Assembly (NCBI RefSeq): GCF_044901685.1
Contig: NZ_JBJDPS010000016.1
Coordinates: 1 to 64,000 of the forward strand
DNA: 64,000 nucleotides
DNA from: Micromonospora_G sp044901685
GTDB lineage: Bacteria > Actinomycetota > Actinomycetes > Mycobacteriales > Micromonosporaceae
Direction: 5' to 3'
Below the pieces are notes generated by a model, which was not told the origin of the DNA, did no database searches, and was given only the letters and a program-made list of their open reading frames with translations. A program made the position numbers and the translations under genes. Below, in pieces: positions 37,801 to 44,254 of this stretch. The first letter of the stretch is position 1. Each line of letters starts with the position of its first letter.

Positions 37801-38030
37801 GCGACGGCACCCCCGTCACCGCAGACACGGTCGAGCGCATCAACGCCGTCTACGACAGGTTCACCGTGGGCGAGCCCTGGCAGGAGGGCGACGTCCTCCT
37901 CGTCGACAACATCCGCACCGCCCACGCCCGCGAACCGTACGAGGGCGACCGGGAGATCGCCGTCGTCCTCGGCGACCCGGTGCGACTGTCCGGCCACGTC
38001 CTGCCACTCGACGACGGCGCACTCTCGTGA
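34815..38030 (+). CDS. Free-standing NRPS protein: adenylation - thiolation - TauD-type oxygenase
   Basis: 1071 residues. A helical N-terminus (about 1-135) of unknown role is followed by an A domain (about 140-640; core motif TSGSTGEPKG near 295), a carrier domain (Ser693 in GGTSL) and a Fe/2-oxoglutarate oxygenase domain of SyrP type (about 740-1071) with His845-x-Glu847 and distal His1037. The binding code read by eye is DIWQATCDDK; two aspartates near the end resemble codes for small diamino acids, which suits the 2,3-diaminobutyrate genes in the cluster. The oxygenase should hydroxylate the carrier-bound amino acid. It has no C or TE domain, so the aminoacyl group must be passed on in trans; the A-less module 3 of the main NRPS is the obvious acceptor. 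ATG 34815 follows AGGAG. Confidence 0.93.
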   Translation: MRETAPDPLAGPPAAPARPEDAAAALAHVCAADPAAVRLAVRLKVASVLLGTAPPDPDATWRDLVRLMGTDEGRAGAEEAWANASETAGTTAEQLARHELRALHLMADDPDQPHTRHGLLPPEEAEAVVARGAGPVRPLPGRRFHELFEERVQKHPDAVAVVHGRTTRTYRELNDEANRIAWALLRAGLTPEDAVAVVTERHAQWPAAVLGVLKAGGCYLPLEPDFPASRIARTLTRAECRWVLADPCVPSLDEALDGRGAVRRMSVGDLVHGDGPTHDPAVAVAGGQLAYVYFTSGSTGEPKGAMCEHDGFLNHLYAKIEDLGIQEGDTVGQTAPQCFDISLWQLVSPFLVGGRALLVEQEAVLDVGRFVDLVNHHGVQVLQLVPTYLELVLAEAARDRATLPHVRVMAVTGEALKKELVRRWFERFPGVPLVNCYGLTEVSDDSHHGVMRAVPDHRSVPLGDTIRNCRVYVMDEQLHLVPDGAPGEIVIAGVCVGRGYVNDPDRTAAVYRADPLRPGERLYRSGDFGRRLPSGELEYLGRRDAQVKISGFRIEIGEIEDRLLQVPGIRDGAVVVAGTEDDPQLVAHYTGEDAPDEEETARVLGTYLPHYMVPPRLHHVRELPLSGNGKIDKKALTAHARESASPREADGTAASRPGTATERRVAAAWARLLRVPEERIGRDSRFTDLGGTSLSAIRLVIELERVVTVAELGDTPTVAGVAALLDSRSAPSPETSVAHPAPRTAPARAAESPPPLPVLDARTTDPDPAARATAHRAAALDTLAASGAVMLRGVGARTHADVARVAAALGIEPLTEREGFAPRTAPAPGVYSGSHWPAEDPMCMHHELSHAATVPGTLLFACLTAPTGGRTTVADSQRVLAALPPGLTAPFAEHGWLLRRAYHDVGLSWQEAFGSTDRTSVDAYCARSAVAHTWLPDGSLVTRQRRAAVVAHPRTKVPCWFNQIAFLNGLTLEPAIREYLTDVYGPDGLPFDTAAGDGTPVTADTVERINAVYDRFTVGEPWQEGDVLLVDNIRTAHAREPYEGDREIAVVLGDPVRLSGHVLPLDDGALS

Positions 38031-39655
38031 CGCGTCGCAGATCCACCGTCCAGGACGGCCTGACCGCCCCCGACGACCCGGCCGGAACGGTCACCGCGCC
38101 GGCGACCTACGCCCAGGAACGCGCCTGGCTGGCCTCCCGCCTGGCGCACGACCCTCCGACCTACTGCGCCGTCGACGAGTTCCTCCTGCACGCGTCCGTG
38201 ACCGCCGACGACCTCGTGCGCGCCCTGCACGTCCTCATGGACCGCCACGAACCCCTGCGCACCGTCCTGCGTACCGTGGACGGACGGCTCCGCCAGGAGG
38301 TCCACCCCGGCCCGCAGCCGCGGATCGACGTACTCGACCTGAGCGCGCACGACCCCGGGGCACAGATCGAGGAACGCCGCTCGCTGCGCACCCGGCTGGC
38401 CCGCGGCCCCTTCGACCCGCACCGGGCGCCCCAGTGGCGCGCCGCCGTCCTCGGGCTGGGGGAGGGCTCATGGGCCGTGGTGTTCGCCGCCCACCACACC
38501 GTGTACGACAGCGCCTCCGGCCTCAACGTCCACGCAGAACTCACCGAACTCTGCGCCGCCGCCGAGGAAGGGCGCGCCCCCCGCCTGCCCCGGCTGTCCT
38601 TCGGCTACGGCACCTACGCACGGCGCGAACGCCGGCGGACCGGCACCCACCCTGCCGCCCCCCACTGGCGGGCCCGGCTCTACGGACTGCCGCCCGTGCA
38701 CGCCGTGCCGCTGGACCGGCCGCGCCCGCCCGCCCGCACATTCCTCGGAGCCGAGGTGCGCACCGCCCTGCCGGCCGCTGTCACCGCCACCCTGACCGGT
38801 GCCGCCCGTTCTCACGGCACCCGGCCCGCGATGATGCTCCTCGCCGCCTGGACGGCACTGCTCCACCACCACTCCGGCGCCGACGACCTCGCGGTCGGCC
38901 TGCCCGTCGCAGGGCGCGGCGACCCGGCGACCCGCTCCATGATCGGCACCTTCGTCAACATGCGCGTCCTGCGAGCCGACCTCTCCGGCGACCCCGACGG
39001 CACCGAACTCGTCCGCCGCACCACCACCGCCGTCCGCGCCGACGAACCGCACGACATCCCCTTCCAGCGCCTCGTCGCACTCCTCCCGGCACCGCGCCTG
39101 CCCGGCGTGCCGCCCCTCTACCAGCTCGCCTTCAACCACACCCCGGCCAGCGGCCTCGGCCCGCCCGTCTCCTCCTGCGAGGAGGACCTCCTCCTCGACG
39201 TCGCCGGCACCGGCGTCCGCCTCGTCTACGACGCCGCCCTCTTCGACCGCTCCACGGCCGACAGGCTGCTCGCCGACTACCTCCGGCTGCTCGCCGCCCT
39301 CCTCGACGCACCCGGCACCCGACTCTCCGCGCTGCTCCCCGGGACCGTGCCCCGGCACACCTCGTGCCCCGCCCCCGCCCCGGCCGCGGCCCCCGCGAGA
39401 ACCGCGCCGCGCGACGCGGCCGAGGAACGGGTGGCGGCCGTCTGGCGGTCCCTGCTCGGCACCGACGCCGTCGACGTCCACGAGGACTTCTTCACCGCCG
39501 GCGGCCATTCGCTCCAGGCCCTGCGCCTGCTCGCCCGCCTCGCCCCGGAGCACGAGGGCCGCCCCACCCTGCGGACCTTCTTCGCCGACCCGACGGTGGC
39601 CGGACTCGCCACCGCACTGAAACGCACCCCTCCCGGGAGGACAGCATGGCGGTGA
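38027..39655 (+). CDS. Free-standing condensation-thiolation didomain protein
   Basis: 542 residues from GTG 38027, overlapping the previous stop (GTGA). Condensation domain about 20-440 with HHTVYDS in place of HHxxxDG: both histidines and the aspartate are kept, the glycine is serine. A carrier domain follows with GGHSLQAL near residue 490. It has neither A nor TE domain. Free C or C-T proteins in other clusters shuttle a carrier-bound residue from a free A-T protein to an assembly line; with the preceding A-T-oxygenase protein it forms a plausible trans-loading pair for module 3. The direction of transfer is inference. Confidence 0.9.
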   Translation: MTRRRSTVQDGLTAPDDPAGTVTAPATYAQERAWLASRLAHDPPTYCAVDEFLLHASVTADDLVRALHVLMDRHEPLRTVLRTVDGRLRQEVHPGPQPRIDVLDLSAHDPGAQIEERRSLRTRLARGPFDPHRAPQWRAAVLGLGEGSWAVVFAAHHTVYDSASGLNVHAELTELCAAAEEGRAPRLPRLSFGYGTYARRERRRTGTHPAAPHWRARLYGLPPVHAVPLDRPRPPARTFLGAEVRTALPAAVTATLTGAARSHGTRPAMMLLAAWTALLHHHSGADDLAVGLPVAGRGDPATRSMIGTFVNMRVLRADLSGDPDGTELVRRTTTAVRADEPHDIPFQRLVALLPAPRLPGVPPLYQLAFNHTPASGLGPPVSSCEEDLLLDVAGTGVRLVYDAALFDRSTADRLLADYLRLLAALLDAPGTRLSALLPGTVPRHTSCPAPAPAAAPARTAPRDAAEERVAAVWRSLLGTDAVDVHEDFFTAGGHSLQALRLLARLAPEHEGRPTLRTFFADPTVAGLATALKRTPPGRTAWR

Positions 39656-41133
39656 CCGGACGGATCGACGGCACACCGAGCGACGTGTGGAACGAGGAGG
39701 TGCTCGCTCCGCAGTTCGCCCACGAAGCCGCGCACCTGCTGCCCCACTACGTCGCCATCGAACGGGCCCTGCTGCGCGATTACCTGCGGATGGGACTGGT
39801 CGACGCTCCCGGAGCTGCCGCCCTCGACGCCCGCCTCGGCTCGCTCGACGCCGACGCGATACGCGCCGACCCCCGGCGGAACATGTCAGACATCTCCTTC
39901 GCGCTGGAATACCACGTACAGTCCGGCCCCACCCCTCCGTTCGCCGCCTGGCACGTCGACCGCAGCCGCAACGACGCCCAGGTCTGCGCCCAGCTCATGG
40001 CCGCCCGAACCGACTTCGCCGCCGTCGCGACGGACCTCCTGGACCTCGGACGGGCCGTCACCGCCCTCGCCGCCCGCCACACCGACACGCCCATGCCCGG
40101 CTACACCCACGGCCAGGCCGCCCAGATCATCACCCCCGGCTACCACCTCGCAGCCCTTGCGGCCGAGACCAACGGCGCACTGCGCCGTATGCTCCACACC
40201 TACGACGAGACGGACGCCTGCCCCCTGGGCTCCGGAGCCATGGCCGGGCAGGAACTGCCCTGGGACCGCGCCCGGCTCGCAGACCACCTCGGCTTCGCCC
40301 GCGTCCAGCCGCACGCGCTGGTCGGCGTCGCCTCCCGCACCTGGACCACCTCCATGGCATCGGACCTCGCCGGACACGCGGCCGTCCTGAGCCGCTTCAC
40401 CACCGACCTCATGACCTGGGGCGGCAGCGGCTTCGGATTCCTCGACCTGCCCGACGACCTCGCCGGCATCTCCGCCGCCATGCCGCAGAAGCGCAACTTC
40501 CCCGTCCTCGAACGTATCCGCGGACGCTGCGCCCAGGTCGTCGGTCGCGCCGGCGACCTCACTGCCGGACAGCGCAACACCCCCTACAGCAACACCGTCG
40601 AGGTGTCCAAGGAGACCGGCGTCCACCTGCACACCCAGGCCGTGGCCATGCGCTCCCTGCTGCGGCTCACCCACGCCGTCGTCACCGGCGTCACCTACCG
40701 CACCGACCGGATGCGCACCGCCTGCGCCGACGACCACCTCGGCGGCTTCACTCTCGCCAACCGCCTCACCCTGGAGTGCGGCATCCCCTGGCGCACCGCC
40801 CAGATCGTCGCCGGACGCTACGTCAGACGGGCCGTCGAACAGGGACTGCGGGCCGATCGTCCCGACCCGGAACTGCTGCGAGCCTGCGCCGCCGAGTCCG
40901 GCCACGAGGCGGAACCGGCCGACCTACTGCTCGCCGAGTCCTTCGACATCGACCGCGGGCTGCGTGCCAAGCGCTCGGCGGGCTCCGCCCACCCGGACCG
41001 GGTCGGGGAACTGCTCGCCGACGAGGAGCGCGAACTCCGACGGCTCGACGCCGAGTGGTCGCGCCGCGCCACCCGTCGGGCCGAGGCGGCCCGGAGGCTC
41101 GACACCCCCGTGACCGTGCGTGAAAGCGCGTGA
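39646..41133 (+). CDS. dabB: Argininosuccinate-lyase-like enzyme, candidate DabB of 2,3-diaminobutyrate synthesis
   Basis: 495 residues of the fumarase/aspartase superfamily. The signature loop reads SAAMPQKRN (family SSxMPxKxN) and the SGAMAGQELPWDR and HDxxxR-like HVDRSRNDAQ segments are recognisable. In friulimicin and pacidamycin pathways a protein of this kind cleaves the aspartate adduct of an aminobutyrate, releasing fumarate and 2,3-diaminobutyrate. A true arginine-pathway lyase is unlikely because the gene overlaps the C-T gene and the threonine-kinase-like gene. ATG 39646 lies inside the end of the previous gene with GGGAGG before it. The assignment depends mainly on context. Confidence 0.85.
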   Translation: MAVTGRIDGTPSDVWNEEVLAPQFAHEAAHLLPHYVAIERALLRDYLRMGLVDAPGAAALDARLGSLDADAIRADPRRNMSDISFALEYHVQSGPTPPFAAWHVDRSRNDAQVCAQLMAARTDFAAVATDLLDLGRAVTALAARHTDTPMPGYTHGQAAQIITPGYHLAALAAETNGALRRMLHTYDETDACPLGSGAMAGQELPWDRARLADHLGFARVQPHALVGVASRTWTTSMASDLAGHAAVLSRFTTDLMTWGGSGFGFLDLPDDLAGISAAMPQKRNFPVLERIRGRCAQVVGRAGDLTAGQRNTPYSNTVEVSKETGVHLHTQAVAMRSLLRLTHAVVTGVTYRTDRMRTACADDHLGGFTLANRLTLECGIPWRTAQIVAGRYVRRAVEQGLRADRPDPELLRACAAESGHEAEPADLLLAESFDIDRGLRAKRSAGSAHPDRVGELLADEERELRRLDAEWSRRATRRAEAARRLDTPVTVRESA

Positions 41134-42035
41134 GCGGGCCGACGGCCGCCGCCCGCCGGACGGCCGTGGACATCGACGAGGGCACCGGCGCCGCCCGCGG
41201 CACCTTCGGTGAACTCCTCCAAGGCGTCCTGCCCGACGGCACGGCCTTCCTCGTGACCCTCCCCATCAGCCTCGGCAGCCGGGCCCGGTTCCGCTACGAC
41301 CGGCACGGCCCGCTGCAGGTCTACCCCGCGCACAAGACCAAGTCGCTGACACTGGCGCGGGCCATGCTCGACGCGCACGGAGCCGGCGGCGGAGGCACCC
41401 TCCTGCTCGACAGCGACCTGCTCGTCGGCAAGGGCCTCGCCAGCTCCTCGGCCGACCTGGTCGCCACGGCCCGCAGCGTCGGCGCCGCTCTCGGCCTCGA
41501 CACCTCGCCGGCCGCGGTCGAGGACTGGCTGCGCCCCGTCGAACCCACCGACGGGGTCATGCATCCCGGCATCGTCGTCTTCGAGCACCGAGCCGTCCGG
41601 CTCCGTGCCCTCCTCGGCGCGCTGCCGCCCGTCACCGTCGTGGCCGTCGACGAGGGCGGACAGCTCGACACGGTCTCCCACAACCGCCGCTCCCCGCACG
41701 TCCCGCCCGGATCGAGGGACGACTACGCGCGGCTCCTCGGTGACCTGGCCCTCGCCGTCCGTGCTGCCGACCTGGACGCCGTCGGAGCCGTCACCACGCG
41801 CAGCGCGGTCCTCAACCAGTGCCGACTGCCCAAACGCAACCTCGACGCCATGACCCGCATCGCCCGAGGCATCGGCGCGCCCGGTGTGGTGTGCACGCAC
41901 AGTGGGACCATGCTCGGCCTCCTGCTGGACGCAGGCGCCGCCGGACACCCGGAGCAACTCGAGGCCGCGCGCGTCGCGTGTGCGGCGCTCCCGGGGACCC
42001 TGTCCGTCTACCGGTCGGCCGCGGCGGAGCGGTAG
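41130..42035 (+). CDS. dabC: GHMP kinase, L-threonine kinase (PduX)-like, candidate DabC
   Basis: 301 residues from GTG 41130, overlapping the previous stop (GTGA). The GHMP ATP loop is GKGLASSSAD; GTFGELLQG and THSGTMLGLL correspond to the substrate and third GHMP motifs. PduX relatives phosphorylate L-threonine on oxygen. In the diaminobutyrate route this activates threonine so that a PLP enzyme can replace phosphate with the amine of aspartate. The neighbouring lyase-like gene and the cysteine-synthase-like gene at 51355 complete the DabA-B-C set. It is the last gene of the long plus-strand operon and converges with the halogenase, only 24 bp away. Confidence 0.88.
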   Translation: MSGPTAAARRTAVDIDEGTGAARGTFGELLQGVLPDGTAFLVTLPISLGSRARFRYDRHGPLQVYPAHKTKSLTLARAMLDAHGAGGGGTLLLDSDLLVGKGLASSSADLVATARSVGAALGLDTSPAAVEDWLRPVEPTDGVMHPGIVVFEHRAVRLRALLGALPPVTVVAVDEGGQLDTVSHNRRSPHVPPGSRDDYARLLGDLALAVRAADLDAVGAVTTRSAVLNQCRLPKRNLDAMTRIARGIGAPGVVCTHSGTMLGLLLDAGAAGHPEQLEAARVACAALPGTLSVYRSAAAER

Positions 42036-42059
42036 ACGGACAGAAGGGCCGCAGCCGGG

Positions 42060-43502
42060 TCACACAGGAGCTGACTCCGGGCTCCTCGCCCAGTGCATAC
42101 CGTCCCCGGCGACGACCAGTCCGCCTTCAACGGCCGGCACGTCGTCGGCCGGCTCGCCGAAGGCGGCCTGCATCTGGATGCGGTGCCCCTCCTGGTGGAC
42201 GTCGCGTGACTGCCGGTGCAGATCCCTCTTGCGCTGGTCGCGGTATGACTCGGAGGTCAGCGCCGTGTCGTCCGAGGCGCCGCCGCCCACCAGGCCGACG
42301 AACGCCTCCGCGCCGGGGGAGGGGTCCCGGGTGACGCGCCGGGCGTCGTCGAAGTACTGCTGCTCGTCCCGGGTGACGTCGTAGAAGCCGACGAGGAAGT
42401 CGTGAAAGGCCTGGTACTCCTTGCGGTACCGGGCCTCGTACTCCGCGAAGCACTCCTCCTCGTCCAGCTCGCCGCGAAGCACGGTGTTGACGGATCGCGC
42501 GGCGAGCAGCGCGCTGAACGTGGCCAGGTGCACGCCGGAGGAGAACAGCGGATCGATGAAGCCCACCGAGTCGCCCACCAACGTCATCCCCGGACGCCAG
42601 AAGTCTTCGTGCAGGTACGAGTAGTCCTTGCGCACGCGGACCTCGCCGTACGGCCCGGTGGTGACCCGTTCGGCCTCGGAGAGGTAGTCGGAGACGAGGG
42701 GGCAGTCGGCGATCATCGCGGCCAGGGCCCGGTCGCGGTCGCCCCGGATCCGGTCCGCGCACTCCTTGCGGACCACCGCGCCCACCGAGGTGAGCGTGTC
42801 GGTCAGCGGGATGTACCAGAACCACCCCGACTCGAAGGCCACGCACGTGATGTTCCCGCTGTTCGGCTCGGGGGAGCGCTTCCCGCCCTCGAAGTATCCG
42901 TAGAGGGCGATGTTCTGGAAGAACTCCGAGTAGCGGCGCTGACCGCCGATCCGGCCCTGCAGGCGGCTCTGGTTGCCCGAGGCGTCGACGACGAACCGGG
43001 AGCGCGCCTCCCGCTCGGCGCCGCCCTGGTACTCGTAACGGACCCCGGACACCCGGCCGTTCTCCTCCAGGACATCGCGGACCGCGGAGCGTTCCCGGAC
43101 CGTGACACCCTTGCGCCTGGCGTTGTCCAGGAGCAGCTGGTCGAACTTCATGCGCTCGACCTGATAGGCGAACGATGTGGGGCCCGCGAACTTCTCGGAC
43201 AGCGCGAAGTCGAAGCTCCACGGCTCGGAGTTGGAGCCCCAGCGGAACGTGCCGCCGCGCTTCCTCGTGAATCCGGCGCCGTGCAGCTCATCGGACACGC
43301 CGAGAAGGGCGCAGATCCCGTGCACCGTCGACGGCAGCAGGGACTCACCGATCTGGTGTCTGGGGAAACTCTCCTTCTCCAGGAGCAGGACCCGGTGGCC
43401 CTGCATGGCCACGAAGGTCGCGGCCGACGACCCGGCGGGGCCGCCTCCGACGACGATCACATCGAACGACTCCGCCGATTCCGAATCGCCGGTACTGCTC
43501 AT
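42060..43502 (-). CDS. Flavin-dependent halogenase (phenolic type)
   Basis: 480 residues. The FAD motif GGGPAG (19-24), the halogenase WxWxIP motif (Trp227-Phe-Trp229-Tyr-Ile-Pro) and a probable catalytic lysine (Lys81 in FTRKRGG) are all present, so it should be active given reduced flavin from a cellular reductase. The sequence is nearer the halogenases acting on carrier-bound phenols in glycopeptide-type clusters than the free-tryptophan halogenases; that is a judgement by eye. Dpg, a resorcinol that chlorinates easily, is the likely acceptor. ATG 43502 is preceded by GGAAGG. An 8-bp inverted repeat lies in its leader. Confidence 0.93.
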   Translation of the reverse strand: MSSTGDSESAESFDVIVVGGGPAGSSAATFVAMQGHRVLLLEKESFPRHQIGESLLPSTVHGICALLGVSDELHGAGFTRKRGGTFRWGSNSEPWSFDFALSEKFAGPTSFAYQVERMKFDQLLLDNARRKGVTVRERSAVRDVLEENGRVSGVRYEYQGGAEREARSRFVVDASGNQSRLQGRIGGQRRYSEFFQNIALYGYFEGGKRSPEPNSGNITCVAFESGWFWYIPLTDTLTSVGAVVRKECADRIRGDRDRALAAMIADCPLVSDYLSEAERVTTGPYGEVRVRKDYSYLHEDFWRPGMTLVGDSVGFIDPLFSSGVHLATFSALLAARSVNTVLRGELDEEECFAEYEARYRKEYQAFHDFLVGFYDVTRDEQQYFDDARRVTRDPSPGAEAFVGLVGGGASDDTALTSESYRDQRKRDLHRQSRDVHQEGHRIQMQAAFGEPADDVPAVEGGLVVAGDGMHWARSPESAPV

Positions 43503-43529
43503 ACGGGGCCTTCCGACGGAGCGAGGGGA

Positions 43530-43550
43530 CCGGCCGACGTGATCGGCCGG
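43530..43550. promoter_or_regulatory. Inverted repeat in the halogenase leader, candidate operator
   Basis: CCGGCCGA and TCGGCCGG (43530-43537 and 43543-43550) form an 8-bp perfect inverted repeat with a 5-bp spacer, 28-48 bp upstream of the halogenase start. It could be a regulator site or an mRNA hairpin. GC-rich self-complementarity of this length is not rare here, so support is modest. Confidence 0.35.
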
Positions 43551-43647
43551 CGGCGACCATGACGCGGTCGTCCGTACGGAATCCTGGTGGGCCGCGGTCG
43601 GCGCGGCATCGGTGTGAGCCGTCGTTACACCGGGCGGCGCCCCGCGC

Positions 43648-44019
43648 TCACACAGCCGCCGAGAAGAAGTACGTGTTGCGCAACTCGAAGAGCAGGTCGT
43701 CGTCGAGTCGGAAGAAGTCGGCGAACCGCAGGTCCACCTCGCTGCCGTCCTTCAACGTCCCGCGGAACTCGCCCTCGACAGCGGCGTCCTGAGGGCCGAC
43801 GACCAGCCTGAGCACCGTGTGGCTCCCCCGGTCGATGACCCGCTGACGGCGGTAGAAGGCGTCGAGCCCCTCCCTCCCGACGATGGGGTCGTAGCCCGGC
43901 CGCTCGTAGACCGCGTGGGCCGAGAAGAGCCGGACGACGCCCGGCACGTCACCGTCGTCCACCAACGCGTAGTAGCGGTGCACTCGTTCTGCGATCTGCT
44001 CCACCTCGAAAGCGGTCAT
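43648..44019 (-). CDS. SnoaL-like / NTF2-fold protein
   Basis: 123 residues; cone-shaped NTF2-like fold inferred from the pattern RVHRYYALVDDGDVPGVVRLFS, followed by GREGLDAFYRRQR and the alternating strands of the C-terminal half. Start ATG 44019 follows GGAAGGA. Members of this fold in biosynthetic clusters are cyclases, isomerases, hydroxylases or non-catalytic binding proteins; many are unassigned. It lies between the halogenase and the first LuxR-family regulator on the same strand. No catalytic residues can be assigned, so function is unknown. Confidence 0.85.
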   Translation of the reverse strand: MTAFEVEQIAERVHRYYALVDDGDVPGVVRLFSAHAVYERPGYDPIVGREGLDAFYRRQRVIDRGSHTVLRLVVGPQDAAVEGEFRGTLKDGSEVDLRFADFFRLDDDLLFELRNTYFFSAAV

Positions 44020-44254
44020 GCCGTTTCCTTCCGGTCGAGAGGGACGGTCAGCGCTCCGCGCGACGGGGAGCTGACTGACACGAGGGTGGGGGATGGAAGG
44101 GGCCCAGTCCCGCTGAGGGGTCGGACCCGGCGGCAACAGGCGAACCGCCTGGCTCCGCGACCTCTCCAAGAGTAAGCACGGTTGACCCTGTTCGGGCAGA
44201 GCGCCGGAAAGGAAGTACGTTCCGTGACCGCGGGAGACCGACCTGCCCCGGCCT

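Noticed and set aside
39646..41133. Housekeeping argininosuccinate lyase
   Set aside because: Overlaps biosynthetic genes on both sides and the signature loop deviates from the arginine-pathway enzyme.
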